Positions 33,790-44,626 are shown, counted from the first letter of the stretch. The stretch is 64,000 nucleotides of DNA from UBA9647 sp049522195 (GCA_049522195.1 JBEKOB010000010.1:1-64000), one strand, 5' to 3'. Translations and numbers: made by a program. Notes: generated from the sequence alone by a model not told the origin.

Positions 33790-36700
33790 TTAAGGTTGAA
33801 TGGCGACACGCACATCAAGACCGAACTCAATTGTCGTGGAACCGGGTATGCGCGATCCGCCCGCGTCCGGCGCCAGCTTTGTATACTTGTAGTAGGTTGA
33901 CGCCGTGACCCTCGAACTCAGAATGTACCGGATGCGCGGCTCAAGGATGGTCCGGCTGGAACCTTCGAGCGGCGTTCCCTCCGCCTTGAAGTTATCTGCA
34001 TTCAAATCGAACACCTTGCGCGCATTTTTCGAGTAGCTGTAGGAGAAGCTGATGTCGATGTCATTGGAAAGCGAGAAGCCAAAGAACGGAAACTCGAATC
34101 CAGTTCGCGAGAATCCGGCGGTAATCGTTATGTCCGTAATGTCCGCCTCAACAATGTTCTGGGCAGCAGGCGTCAGGTCATAGTTCGTCGATGACCCATA
34201 GCGGAAATTCGTCGTGAAATTCCCCTTCAGAAGGGGCTTGAATGTGACGTTGAGGCCGATCAGAGGGGCAAAGCCGTAGTTGACGCTTTGGCTTTGCGTG
34301 ATCTGATTCCCCGATGGATCGATACTCCAGTTCTCCTTGTAGCCCGATGTGTAGCTGTGATCGAGGGAGATGCGCGTAGCAAAACTACTGAATAACGCGA
34401 GCTTCTCAAGTCCATCCCACCGAATCGTCCAATTCGGTCGGGGTACCAGGTTACCGAGGAATTTTTGACCGAACGGCAATGCCTCCAGCCCCTTTTGGAA
34501 TGCTTCGGAGATTTTCGCGTCATTCGACCGTAAGTCATTCGGGTTATCGTGCGCAAACTCGTAGAGCTTCTGAACTTGTTCAATGCTGGTGTTCATGAAC
34601 TTGAAGAACAAGAAGGAGGGGAACGAGAGATACGAACGGGTGATATCGCCGCTCACAACTTTGTTGTTCTCCGATGTGAACCCGAGGCTATCCGACTGAA
34701 TCGTCTTGTTGACGTTGTAGTTCCAGTTGACACTCCAGTTCAGCTCGATGCTTGCCCCTTCCCAGAGCGGACGATTGGTGCGCGCCGTCAGGTTATTCCC
34801 CTGCGAATACTGGTCAACGAGATTTCCGTTGGGCGCACGGATCCCTGGAAGAGTGTACCCGCTAATGAATGGAAACTTGTCGGTGCCCTTGACGATCACA
34901 TCTCCATGCGGATCGGAGGCGAGACCGAGTTGATACATCAGCGATGGGCCGTTTTCAGGAAGCGAACTCTGGAAGAACGGGACGCGGCCAAAGAGGTTGG
35001 CGAACCCCGGCCTGCCGATCACACCACTGTTCTGTGATCTTGTTTGTTGCGTGAAGGAAAGGCTGACCTTTTCAAAATCAAAGATTGGAATCTTGAAGAG
35101 AACGCGCGATGTTTTATCGAGTATTTGCGGCAGGTTGAAGTTCCGTGTCAGCTTTGCCGTATCCGCCGGAGCGCTCGCCTGGGCTTGCGCCTGGTCTGAC
35201 CAGATCTCGCTGCCGAGGGTCTTGAGATTTACGTCGAAGGTCAGACTGGCGTTTCCGGCTGCACCGGCGCTTTTCCCGAGATAGCCGGCCTGGAGATTGT
35301 TCGTCCAGTCATACCTGGATGAATAGCGTGTGGAAAGAGTGAGAATCCGATCCAGTTTGAGGATCGGGGGAACAAGGATACGCGGATTGAAATTAATGGT
35401 CTGACCATAGTTCAAATCCGTGCCGAAATCGATGAGCTTGGATTTGCCAAACATCTCGGACACGATCTCTGAAAAGGGGCGTTGGCGGCCAAACTGGTCG
35501 GTTTCGAAGTTCAACAGCGAGCTCTGAACATCAAGGGCATAATCCGTTCCAAGGTTGATGAGCCCGCCATCCGTGATCTGCCACGCGAAGGACATCGATC
35601 GGCTTGCAGCAAAATTGCGGACCGTGGGCTTCGCAACGGTCTGATCCCGCGCCTGTTCCGATGTCTGTCCCCGCGTAAACGACGTAGACAGGTTGAAATT
35701 CCGTGGAGAGAAAAACAGCTTGAGGTCCTTCCACGTCTTCGTCAGGAAGAAATCCCCAAATGGCGAGAACGGAGAGAAAAAGTTCTTGTCGCTGAATGTG
35801 AGGGCGTAGGTTGCCTTTGCGTTCCACTGCCATTGTTCCATCGACTCAGTGACGGGGCTACGCTGGGACGACCGCGTAAACGAGTATCCAAGCGACAACT
35901 TGTTGATCGTCTCCGTAACGAGCCAGGAGTTGACCGGGACGTTGAGGTGGAGACTGGGAAGCGCGTACGTTTCCGAGACGCTCAGTGTTTGGGTGCGCAA
36001 TCGCACGGAGTCTGCCATTCCCTGCACACGGGCTTCCGGTACGCCATTTGCCCGCGCCGCATCAGCCACGATCTGCGCGGCCTGATCGACGAGGATATCA
36101 GTTCCTGGCATGTACTTGGGGTTCTGGAGCTGTTCCGTGCGCGAGTACGAGAACGACAGGTTGGTTCCCGCCCAGCTCTGCGGCAGGAACCGCTCAAATC
36201 CGACCGAGGCCGCCAGCGCCCAGTTGCGGTCCTGGTTGCGCGTACCGAACCGATCTTCCAGGGAATGGAAGTTGGGGTCACGCTGGGTCAAGTTGAAGGT
36301 CACGTTCGCGACATCCGCGATCTTGATCGCCGTGTCGAAGCGATAGGCCCAGCCAGGCGTGTTGTCCACATCCGTCAGGCGGAGCTCGTTCACCCACACT
36401 TCGGTTGTGACCAGATTCGATCCCTTGAAGGCAGGATTCTGCACGCCAACGACAATCTGTCGTATGTCTGTCAGCGTAGGGGCTCCACGGACCTGGTATG
36501 TCGCTCCGGGTGGTCCGCCGACTATCGGAACTCTTGGGCTGAGGGTCGTGAGAGTATCGCGACCGAATTGTTTGATCGCCGTAAGCTGTGCGAAGCTTAT
36601 ATTGATGTTGTTCGGATCCCAGCCGGGTTGGATCGGCGCCCGGTATTCATAATAGTTCAGCGAGTCTGACCCAAACCGGAGGAACACCTCCAGGTCATAG

Positions 36701-39700
36701 TTTGTCGTATCAACGTAGTGAATACGCGCGCCGGGGCGCTCGTCGCCGTGGACAAACATCCGCATTGTGCGGTAGCTGAACAAATCCAGCGGGCGCGTTG
36801 GGAACCGCTTAATGGCCTGTCGCGATTCACCGTCCCTTACTCCGTTGACATTCAGGTCGAGTGATTGCTCGTTCAGGAGGATGACCTGATCAGGCTGATT
36901 TGGGTCTCTCTGCCTGGGGAGCGACGGCGGAGAATAATACTCCGGGTTGTCCTCGATGTTGACGACACTCACTCTGAATGTGCTGTCGCTTTTCACCAGC
37001 TCCTCCCACTGATTCCCGACAAGATTGAATTCCGCGATCCGGATCAATGTTTCCTTCTGGGCACCCGTCAACCAGACGCGGATCGCTTCGACTGTCCCGA
37101 AAGATGGGTCACCAACGGTACGCTTATAACCATTGAGGGGGATTCGAACCTGGTACCACCCGTTGTTCCCGCCGGTCTGGAACTGGCGGAAATCGTTGCT
37201 CAGGGTATCGAGCGAAAGCTCGTACTCGTAGTAGCTGTTCGTCCTGTCGAGATTGTTGTTCCGGTTCAGATCCTCCGTGTCAGGGAAACGGCCGATATCA
37301 CTCTGCGCGTTGTTTTCGGTCCCATTGATCCCCTCATAATCTGCTGGATTGAGAGATGCCGCAACCGGCCTTATCCAGTCGTCGCCGGAGGGATCATCCT
37401 TGTACTCCGGATATTTCGTGATGAAAGCTTGATATGTGATTTTTTCCTGCTCATTGCTCAACCCATCGAGCCCGAGATCTTCACCTGGACGCAGGATACC
37501 GTTGACCAGCTGGCCATCTAATCCATCTTCCGTGTCCAGCTTGTTGTTGGGAATGACGTCCTCACTGATCAACCCGAGATCAATATTGAGTTTCGTGGTT
37601 GCATCCACCTGGTTAAGGTGCACCCACAGTTCGATAAAGTTGATATTCTCGTCAAGAAGGTTCGTTGCAGTCGATCCGATCAATCGCTGGATACCCGACC
37701 AGGCTTTCTGCGGATTTGCCCTGAGTTTCGTATCGAGATCCATGGAGTAGTTGTACGGTGCCCGGACACTCGGGCGATACCAGAGGTTCAGAACGGTCAC
37801 CTGATCCTGGCCGGCAGGGACGCTCTTGTTGGGCCAGATCTGTGTTGCTGCGACATCGGTAGGTTGAATCGTGTACCATACAAGTTTGGCCTTGTATTCC
37901 ATTTTTTCTTGGGGGGTGAGCTTCACCGGATCATCCAGGGTTGAAATGTAATCAGGAACGCTCGCGTTGCTCCATGCACCATAGGAGGTGGAAAGCGGCA
38001 TAGTTTTTCGTGCCCCCTCGAAGTCGTCGATGTAGGCCACGGACGCACCGTTGTCGATGGAGATCGGGCTTGTGCGCGTATTCGGGTTCGGCTTCATGTA
38101 AGCCGCTTCGCCCTTGATGGAGATATTGGAGACGGCATTTGTTTGAACGCCGGGAAGCCAGTTCACGGCGCGTGTCAGAAAATCGAGGTCGAGCGTGGTG
38201 CCACCATCAAAGCCAAAAATAGTGTTGCTGATCGGCTCCTCACCCAACCGGACCTTATCGCTCAGCGATTGCTGGCTCAGATTCATGACGGTAAATCCGA
38301 GAGCAGTGTTTTTTCCCAGACTCAGTTCACCACGCGCACCAAGGAGTGATTTAGACGCGAGCTGCAAGAGGTCATTTGCTTCGTATTGAATCTGCAGGTT
38401 GGCACCAGGCACGAGCAACGCCTGATTCTTGATCGTCACCTGACCCGAGATGTAGTCAACCGAATAGTCGCTATTGAGCGTGGCCGGATTGCCGTTGACA
38501 ATCACCTTCACGCTTCCTTCGACAACGTTGAAGCCGATCTGATATGTCGAGGCCATCGATGACGTTGTTGATCCGCGGATCAGGAACTTGTTTTTCTGGC
38601 TGTTTGACGCTCCGTTGAATGTCGTGTCATAGACTTCTGCAAACGCAAAAGAATCCGCCTCGGCAATTGTACGCCCGTGCTTCAAGAAGAAATCCCGGAT
38701 TCCATTGCGGAATGGCTCCGCACGCGGGAAGATCAGCTCGCCTCTGCTCTCGTTGATTGTGAGCTGCGGGGCATAGTCAAACTTGCCGTCGGACGGTGAC
38801 CCCGGTTGTTCACCGTACCGGTCGAGGCCAAAAACTTCGAGGAGGTTGAAGACACTGAGGATGTTGTCTTGCGGATCTTTGCCGGGGACTTCGTAGAGAA
38901 TCTTCAGATCGAATCCATCTTTCTTGATCCCACGTCCGCCAAGCGGATATACGTTTTTCATCATCAGTCGCCAGGCGGTCTTGTACTGAGGTCCAAGCTT
39001 CTGAGGGCGAACGAGTTTCATAACAAGCTTGATTGATTTCGATGTATCCCGCGAGCCGAAATTTCCCACGTCCATGGGCAATTTGGGATTGAGCGTATCG
39101 GGAATCGTGTATGCTACGGCAATTGCCTGTTCCGGCTGCAGGGACCGGTTCAACGTGATGTAACCGGCGTACTGGTGATAGGTGTAGTCGGAATTGGGAT
39201 CGAGTCGTACAAACCTGCCAACCTCCACCTCACCCGGCACCATATCGTAATCCTGCGCCCGCAAGTCCGTTTTATTTTCTGTGGCAAGCACCCTTTTCTG
39301 GTTCATGAATGCCACGACGTCCCGCTCATTCGGGTCCTCGTTGCCAATGCGGGTTACCCATACCTCCATATCGCGGATCACCAGGCTCTGCTTGATTACC
39401 GACGGAATATTGAGGTAGGCAGAGTCAAACCAGGCGATGTAGCTGGTGTCGATGAAATAGTAGTCCGTCGAGTAGTCAGTCGCCCGCTTTTCAAACGGCG
39501 TAGGCTTGCCTCCACCGGAGACCGAGAGCCCCTTGATCTGCCCTTTCTTCTGGGAAGCGACGGTTGTGAGCTTCAAAGGTCCGAACTGAAATCCCGCCTT
39601 GATGCCGAAAAGGGCCGAGCTGCTGGATATAAACGACGAATTCGTCGTCAGCGAGACGTTTCCCGCCTCGACGCTCTGGATGATGTCGTCGTCATACCCC

Positions 39701-40668
39701 TTGTAATGAACCTTGAGCTGGTTCTCGTACTCGAACTGGCGCTGGGTGTTCCAATCGGCGTCGATGGTAAGCTTGTCGCCGATCTGCCCTTTGACGTTGA
39801 CCTGGATCTCCTGGCTGAAATCGGGTGCGCTCTGACTCTGCGCAAGGGGGTTGTTGAGGAACAGATCCGACTTGGTGTTCTTGAACGCCGCATGAATATC
39901 GACCGCACCATTGATTTGCAGACGGATGATATTTGGACCAAATATGCTGAGGATGGGGTTTTTCGGAACCGGGATCTCGATGTTCGTAACCGATCCGAAC
40001 AGATCTCCAAGTCCCTTCTTCTTGTCCGATTCAAGCTCGTACGCATGGGCTTTCGCCTCCCAGTTCCTCCGAACAGTCTGCTTCATTCTGAGGTCGCGGT
40101 ACTCCTCGAGCGTATAATCCAGGGGGATGCGGGTATCCGTGGATCCATACAGTCGCCTGACGTGGTACACGAACCGTGACGAATCAAGCGTCTGCTGCAT
40201 ACGGAAGACCGTCGGGTCGGGCAGGTACAAGGAATGCATCGGGTGGCTGAGCGGATTGACGACCTGTTCGTCCCGGCGGACATATCCAAACGCAAGTCGT
40301 GCGGAGGAATCTCGCGGCAGGGCCTTTATAGCTTCCAGGATACGGGCGAGGGATTTGCTCGTATCGGTGGTATCGACGGAGGTCCGTCTCTTTTCCAGCG
40401 CGCGTGCGCGACGGGACAAGGTCCCGGCCTGCCGGCGGCGTGTGGTGTCCTGACGAACGAGGAAATTCTCCAAGGACGGTGATTCTTCTCCGATTCCGCG
40501 TGACGACCCGAAAATCGGCTCTGCAAGAGAATTCGTTCCAGGGAAAAGAAATGAGACGAGGAAGGAGAGCGCAACGATGAGTGCAGCAAGGGCCCCCATC
40601 AGTCTACCGATGGACAGACCACGACCGCCCGACGTCTTCGGATTCCGTAACTCGCTACCTTGTCTCAC
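33790..40668 (-). CDS. sprA: SprA/Sov, outer-membrane translocon protein of the type IX secretion system
   Basis: 2292 aa, GTG start at 40668. N-terminal hydrophobic segment (RLMGALAALIVALSFLVSFL) exports it. The conserved SprA block near residues 240-330 is clear: LQINGAVDIHAAFKNTKSDL, QIGDKLTIDADWNTQRQFEY, VSLTTNSSFISSSSALFGIK, GFQFGPLKLTTVASQKKGQ. Later GGTTLDLDFLTRAVNWLPGV and SIDNGASVAYIDDFEGARKT match SprA too. SprA forms a giant single-chain beta-barrel (36 strands in Flavobacterium johnsoniae, about 2400 aa) through which T9SS cargo crosses the outer membrane. Size is normal. Long plus-strand open frames inside are shadows of this gene. The preceding gap (40669-40861) shows no clear promoter. 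Confidence 0.95.
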   Translation of the reverse strand: MRQGSELRNPKTSGGRGLSIGRLMGALAALIVALSFLVSFLFPGTNSLAEPIFGSSRGIGEESPSLENFLVRQDTTRRRQAGTLSRRARALEKRRTSVDTTDTSKSLARILEAIKALPRDSSARLAFGYVRRDEQVVNPLSHPMHSLYLPDPTVFRMQQTLDSSRFVYHVRRLYGSTDTRIPLDYTLEEYRDLRMKQTVRRNWEAKAHAYELESDKKKGLGDLFGSVTNIEIPVPKNPILSIFGPNIIRLQINGAVDIHAAFKNTKSDLFLNNPLAQSQSAPDFSQEIQVNVKGQIGDKLTIDADWNTQRQFEYENQLKVHYKGYDDDIIQSVEAGNVSLTTNSSFISSSSALFGIKAGFQFGPLKLTTVASQKKGQIKGLSVSGGGKPTPFEKRATDYSTDYYFIDTSYIAWFDSAYLNIPSVIKQSLVIRDMEVWVTRIGNEDPNERDVVAFMNQKRVLATENKTDLRAQDYDMVPGEVEVGRFVRLDPNSDYTYHQYAGYITLNRSLQPEQAIAVAYTIPDTLNPKLPMDVGNFGSRDTSKSIKLVMKLVRPQKLGPQYKTAWRLMMKNVYPLGGRGIKKDGFDLKILYEVPGKDPQDNILSVFNLLEVFGLDRYGEQPGSPSDGKFDYAPQLTINESRGELIFPRAEPFRNGIRDFFLKHGRTIAEADSFAFAEVYDTTFNGASNSQKNKFLIRGSTTSSMASTYQIGFNVVEGSVKVIVNGNPATLNSDYSVDYISGQVTIKNQALLVPGANLQIQYEANDLLQLASKSLLGARGELSLGKNTALGFTVMNLSQQSLSDKVRLGEEPISNTIFGFDGGTTLDLDFLTRAVNWLPGVQTNAVSNISIKGEAAYMKPNPNTRTSPISIDNGASVAYIDDFEGARKTMPLSTSYGAWSNASVPDYISTLDDPVKLTPQEKMEYKAKLVWYTIQPTDVAATQIWPNKSVPAGQDQVTVLNLWYRPSVRAPYNYSMDLDTKLRANPQKAWSGIQRLIGSTATNLLDENINFIELWVHLNQVDATTKLNIDLGLISEDVIPNNKLDTEDGLDGQLVNGILRPGEDLGLDGLSNEQEKITYQAFITKYPEYKDDPSGDDWIRPVAASLNPADYEGINGTENNAQSDIGRFPDTEDLNRNNNLDRTNSYYEYELSLDTLSNDFRQFQTGGNNGWYQVRIPLNGYKRTVGDPSFGTVEAIRVWLTGAQKETLIRIAEFNLVGNQWEELVKSDSTFRVSVVNIEDNPEYYSPPSLPRQRDPNQPDQVILLNEQSLDLNVNGVRDGESRQAIKRFPTRPLDLFSYRTMRMFVHGDERPGARIHYVDTTNYDLEVFLRFGSDSLNYYEYRAPIQPGWDPNNINISFAQLTAIKQFGRDTLTTLSPRVPIVGGPPGATYQVRGAPTLTDIRQIVVGVQNPAFKGSNLVTTEVWVNELRLTDVDNTPGWAYRFDTAIKIADVANVTFNLTQRDPNFHSLEDRFGTRNQDRNWALAASVGFERFLPQSWAGTNLSFSYSRTEQLQNPKYMPGTDILVDQAAQIVADAARANGVPEARVQGMADSVRLRTQTLSVSETYALPSLHLNVPVNSWLVTETINKLSLGYSFTRSSQRSPVTESMEQWQWNAKATYALTFSDKNFFSPFSPFGDFFLTKTWKDLKLFFSPRNFNLSTSFTRGQTSEQARDQTVAKPTVRNFAASRSMSFAWQITDGGLINLGTDYALDVQSSLLNFETDQFGRQRPFSEIVSEMFGKSKLIDFGTDLNYGQTINFNPRILVPPILKLDRILTLSTRYSSRYDWTNNLQAGYLGKSAGAAGNASLTFDVNLKTLGSEIWSDQAQAQASAPADTAKLTRNFNLPQILDKTSRVLFKIPIFDFEKVSLSFTQQTRSQNSGVIGRPGFANLFGRVPFFQSSLPENGPSLMYQLGLASDPHGDVIVKGTDKFPFISGYTLPGIRAPNGNLVDQYSQGNNLTARTNRPLWEGASIELNWSVNWNYNVNKTIQSDSLGFTSENNKVVSGDITRSYLSFPSFLFFKFMNTSIEQVQKLYEFAHDNPNDLRSNDAKISEAFQKGLEALPFGQKFLGNLVPRPNWTIRWDGLEKLALFSSFATRISLDHSYTSGYKENWSIDPSGNQITQSQSVNYGFAPLIGLNVTFKPLLKGNFTTNFRYGSSTNYDLTPAAQNIVEADITDITITAGFSRTGFEFPFFGFSLSNDIDISFSYSYSKNARKVFDLNADNFKAEGTPLEGSSRTILEPRIRYILSSRVTASTYYKYTKLAPDAGGSRIPGSTTIEFGLDVRVAIQP

Positions 40669-40861
40669 GCCGCTCTACGAGATGTGTCAGTAAATGAAAA
40701 CGAGAACCAACTCTCGAGGAATCAATGCACTGGTATGGTAGCGAATGTGTCGATAAATCTCCGTCCGTTGACTTGAATCGAACGCCCTGATGGGTTACTA
40801 AAAACTTAAAAAAAAGGAAGAACAATAGCAAGACTCTTTTGATGCTCAGCACACAGCTGTG

Positions 40862-43800
40862 TTACGTGGGCGAGGGGGCGTTCGTACCATCATGAATCGC
40901 CTCGCTGATGCGTGCAAGGATGACATTCGGAATATACGGCTTTTGAACAAAATCGATTGCGCCTTCCTTGATCATGTCCAGCCGCAAGTCCGGATCAAAG
41001 TACCCGCTCGCCAGAATGCAGCGAATATTCGGATTCATTTCTCTCATTCTGCGAAATGCTTCCCAGCCTCCAAGTTTTGGCAATCCCATGTCGGAAAGCA
41101 CGATACTGATTTCTTCGATGTGCGACTTATAGACCTCCACCGCTTCCATGCCATTCTTTGCTGTCAGCACCTGATACCCATTTTCTTCAAGCAGTGCTTG
41201 AAGAAGATCCAGAAGCATTTCTTCGTCCTCCACGAGCAGGACCACTTCGCCCGAGCCACGCTTCGGCTCGGCATAGAGCTTTGCGGGGGAAGTAATCTCC
41301 TCAACAGGCAAGACCGGGAAGTACATCGATATGGATGTCCCTTTTCCGACAGCACTTTGGACGTCGATGAATCCGCGGTGTCCCTCCACTATACCATAGA
41401 CGACGGAAAGCCCCAATCCGGTCCCCTTCCCCGGCGCCTTCGTTGTGAAGAACGGCTCGAAGATCCTTCCTTTCGTCACCTCATCCATACCCATTCCCGT
41501 ATCTTCAACCCGAACAAGAATATACTGGTCCTCAGCCGCTGCGGGAAAATTAGTCCGCAGCTCATCGGCTGGGACAAGCGCGGTCTCGACAGTAAGCGTT
41601 CCGCCCGCTTTCCCGGCCTGCAGGATGTCAATCATTGCGTCCCGCGAGTTGATGCAAAGGTTCATCATCGCCTGCTGGAGTTGACCGGGATCGGCGAGAA
41701 GAAGAGGGAGGTTCTCACCGAGGTTCACTTCGAATCTGATGCTCGAAGGGAACGTCTCGGTCAGCAATGTGGACAATTCCCGGACAATCTCATTCACCTG
41801 GACTGCTTCGGGCACACCGCTCGTTTTCCGTGCGAACGTCAGCAGCTGCTGAACGAGTCCGGTTCCGCGAGAGAGCGCCTTCCGTATGGAATCGATGGTG
41901 TGAGCCTGCGTTGAAGGATCAACCCCCTGCTTCTCAAGCCGCGCGAGGTATCCGATGGCAATCGAGAGGATATTGTTGAAGTCGTGAGCAATGCCCCCCG
42001 CGAGCGTGCCGACACTTTCCATCCGCTGAACCTGACGCAATTGTTCTTCCAGCCGGTATTGCTCAGTGACATCGCGAAGGATACCCCGATAGGCGATCAC
42101 TTTCCCCGAAAGATCCTTGACTGCCGTCGTAGTTTCGAGGACGATCAGATCCCTTCCATTTTTCGTTTTCGCCCGTGTCAGGTGATCCTTCAAATAACCC
42201 TGTCCGGCGAGCAGTTCATTAGCTATCATCCTCGCCTCGGAGTCTACATACAAATCATGACCAATGTCGACCTCGAGGAGCTCCTCTTTGGTTGAGTACC
42301 CAAATAACTCTACCCCAGCCAGATTGATATCGAGGAACTTGCCGTCAGGCGTGCTGATGAATACTACGTCTTTCGATTCCTCAAACAGTGAGCGATACTT
42401 CTCCTCGGACGCCCGCCGCTCTTCTTCTGCGCGCAGCCGCTGCGTCACATCACGAAAGCTCCACACTCTCCCGACCGTCTTTCCGCCGATTTTCTGCGGT
42501 TTCGAATAACGTTCCACAATCCTTCCATCCTTGAGACCGAGGATGTCAAAGCTTTCCACTTCGGGCTGGTCGTAGGTCGTCTCAAGTGTTTCCTGAAAGT
42601 CTTTGTAGTCTTCAACCCGATCCAGCATGAATGCGACCGTGCTATTTTCATCGCGCTCAAGCATAATCCGTTGAGGGATGTTCCACATCTCCACGAATTT
42701 CCGGTTGTAGTTTACAATCCTCCGATTCTGATCAATAACCAAGATGCCATCGGTCGACGATTCCAGTGTTGCGCGCAGCACAGAGAGCGACTGCTCCAAC
42801 TCCTCTTCGCCGCGTTTTCGCGCCGTGATGTCTTCAATAATGCGCACGCCGTACATCGGTGTCCCGTCTGCCTCTCTGACGACAGACACCGTCAGAAGCC
42901 CCCAGATCACGTCTCCTTTCCGGGTGATGAATCGTTTCTCGGTCTTGTAGTTGCTGATCTCGCCCTTCGCGAGTAATTGAATGCGTTCGACATCCTTCCC
43001 GACATCCTCCGGGTGCGTCACACCGTCGAACGTACTTCTGCGCAAGTCGGCCTCAGGATACCCGACCATGGCGCAAAACGCGTTATTCACTTTCAGGATT
43101 TCACCGTCGAGCTTTACAAGCATCATGCCGACCGGCCCCTCTTCGAACACCTGCCGGAACTGTTCCACGCTGTTGCGCAGGGTCTGCTCGACCATGACCC
43201 TGTCGGTCTCATCAAGCACAAATCCCTGTATCTGCACCAGGTCATTCTCCTCATCGAACTCACCCGTGATGCTGGCAACGACATAGACCCGGCTCTCATC
43301 TTTCCGACGCATGATCATCTGATAGTTCTTCAGGTGCCTGTGCTCACGCAGGAGATCGACAAAGCTCTCAAAAGCCCGCGGATTTTCGTACAGACTCAGG
43401 GCATCTGAATTCATCACATCGGAAACGGAGTCGTATCCAAACATCGCAGCGAACGAAGGATTGCACGCGAGGATCTTTCCCTGCGGTGTCGAGATGAAAT
43501 TTCCCGAAAGGTCTTCTTCAAAGAACTCACGGTACCGTTTCTCACTGTCGGCGAGCGCTTTGCTGATAATCCTTTGCTCGCGTTCAATCTGCTCGCGGCT
43601 GGTCAAACCTATCATCACCCTGTTGACCTTGTAGAAGCCAAAGAGGAGGAAAATCAAACCCGCTATCTGTCCCACCGAGATAATGGTAAGCGCCGTAGGA
43701 TGCAGAAAGTCTTTTAAGTCAAGAAGGGAACCGCCCCCGAGGTAGGGGCGAAGGATGAGATCCAGCAAGAACAGAAAAAAACCTGTTCCGATCAGCACAA

Positions 43801-43906
43801 GTGAGGGAAGCAGGGGGCGCCTCAGCCCCCTGGCAAGGAGGATGAAGGCACTGATCGCAATGATCAGAAGAAGTATGCGTGCTCCAGCGAGGTAGTCCAC
43901 TACCAA
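40862..43906 (-). CDS. Hybrid histidine kinase: membrane N-terminus, four PAS, HisKA, HATPase, receiver
   Basis: 1014 aa. Three to four membrane helices in residues 1-120; PAS domains at about 130-240 (NFISTPQGKILACNPSFAAM), 245-360 (GMMLVKLDGEILKVNNAFCA), 370-490 (GILVIDQNRRIVNYNRKFVE) and 500-615 (VFISTPDGKFLDINLAGVEL). The HisKA H-box is MESVGTLAGGIAHDFNNILS; the ATPase has the G-boxes GMGMDEVTKGRIFEPFFTTK and GTGLGLSVVYGIVEG; the C-terminal receiver has phospho-acceptor Asp in VLSDMGLPKLGGW. Blue-type hybrid kinase with cytosolic sensing; ligand unknown. Encoded between pdxH and sprA, 193 bases upstream of the latter. Confidence 0.93.
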   Translation of the reverse strand: MVVDYLAGARILLLIIAISAFILLARGLRRPLLPSLVLIGTGFFLFLLDLILRPYLGGGSLLDLKDFLHPTALTIISVGQIAGLIFLLFGFYKVNRVMIGLTSREQIEREQRIISKALADSEKRYREFFEEDLSGNFISTPQGKILACNPSFAAMFGYDSVSDVMNSDALSLYENPRAFESFVDLLREHRHLKNYQMIMRRKDESRVYVVASITGEFDEENDLVQIQGFVLDETDRVMVEQTLRNSVEQFRQVFEEGPVGMMLVKLDGEILKVNNAFCAMVGYPEADLRRSTFDGVTHPEDVGKDVERIQLLAKGEISNYKTEKRFITRKGDVIWGLLTVSVVREADGTPMYGVRIIEDITARKRGEEELEQSLSVLRATLESSTDGILVIDQNRRIVNYNRKFVEMWNIPQRIMLERDENSTVAFMLDRVEDYKDFQETLETTYDQPEVESFDILGLKDGRIVERYSKPQKIGGKTVGRVWSFRDVTQRLRAEEERRASEEKYRSLFEESKDVVFISTPDGKFLDINLAGVELFGYSTKEELLEVDIGHDLYVDSEARMIANELLAGQGYLKDHLTRAKTKNGRDLIVLETTTAVKDLSGKVIAYRGILRDVTEQYRLEEQLRQVQRMESVGTLAGGIAHDFNNILSIAIGYLARLEKQGVDPSTQAHTIDSIRKALSRGTGLVQQLLTFARKTSGVPEAVQVNEIVRELSTLLTETFPSSIRFEVNLGENLPLLLADPGQLQQAMMNLCINSRDAMIDILQAGKAGGTLTVETALVPADELRTNFPAAAEDQYILVRVEDTGMGMDEVTKGRIFEPFFTTKAPGKGTGLGLSVVYGIVEGHRGFIDVQSAVGKGTSISMYFPVLPVEEITSPAKLYAEPKRGSGEVVLLVEDEEMLLDLLQALLEENGYQVLTAKNGMEAVEVYKSHIEEISIVLSDMGLPKLGGWEAFRRMREMNPNIRCILASGYFDPDLRLDMIKEGAIDFVQKPYIPNVILARISEAIHDGTNAPSPT

Positions 43907-43981
43907 TCCATGGTTAGGATGCTATCCGGGGAAATGACGACCACCGGCACTTGCGGCCGGTGTGACGTATGGCTGCATTGG

Positions 43982-44626
43982 CTACGGAGAGAGACGCTCG
44001 ATCACCCAGACGCCCCCCTGGAGGGAATACCTGATGCGATCATGAAGGCGATTCTCTCGCCCCTGCCAAAATTCGAAGACCTGCGGCTGCAGCCGGAACC
44101 CTCCCCAAAAGGGGGGCACCGGAACCTCGCGGTTCGCGTAACTCTCCTTCAGGTCCGACACTTTCCGCTCCAGGTCACTTCGACCCGGTATCACCTCACT
44201 CTGCCTGGAAGCCCAGGCACCGAGCCGGCTCTCGAGAGGCCTTGTGTTAAAGTACTCCTCGGATTCCTGGCGTGAGGTCTTTTCAACAGTCCCTTCAATC
44301 CGAACCTGGCGTTCGAGCTCGCTCCAATAGAACAGCAAGGCGGCGTTCGGATTCTTCAGGAGCTCCGAGGATTTTCTTCCTTCATAGTTCGTGAAGAACA
44401 CAAAGCCCCGATCATCGTACCCCTTCAGGAGAACCATGCGGACAGACGGCTTCCCCTCTCCCGTTGCTGTAGCGAGCGCCATTGCATTTGGCTCGGGCAA
44501 CAGGGAAGTGAGGGCTTCGTCAAGCCAGCGATCGAACTGAACGAACGGATTCAGGTCGACATCTGTCTCGCTCAGAGCGTGACGGGAATATTCTTTTCGG
44601 ACGCGTGCAAGGTCATCCAAGTTCAT
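43982..44626 (-). CDS. pdxH: Pyridoxamine 5'-phosphate oxidase
   Basis: 214 aa, normal length. FMN- and PLP-binding motifs: NAMALATATGEGKPSVRMVL, GFVFFTNYEGRKSSELLKNP, SRLGAWASRQSEVIPGR, and the C-terminal VPPFWGGFRLQPQVFEFWQG, RLHDRIRY...RLSP (the final RL-P ending is typical). Makes pyridoxal 5'-phosphate, needed by the DegT aminotransferase and KamA encoded in this window. Divergent from lptF across 278 bases. Confidence 0.97.
   Translation of the reverse strand: MNLDDLARVRKEYSRHALSETDVDLNPFVQFDRWLDEALTSLLPEPNAMALATATGEGKPSVRMVLLKGYDDRGFVFFTNYEGRKSSELLKNPNAALLFYWSELERQVRIEGTVEKTSRQESEEYFNTRPLESRLGAWASRQSEVIPGRSDLERKVSDLKESYANREVPVPPFWGGFRLQPQVFEFWQGRENRLHDRIRYSLQGGVWVIERLSP

Noticed and set aside
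35482..36669. A 395-codon open frame on the plus strand inside sprA (and others at 39175-40179, 36865-37521)
   Set aside because: They lie antisense to a clearly recognised SprA reading frame, have no family motifs and no ribosome site; they follow from sprA's codon use.
40853..40866. ACACAGCTGTGT palindrome at the histidine-kinase stop as a terminator
   Set aside because: The stem is short and AT-rich and the T-run on the minus strand is more than 30 bases away.
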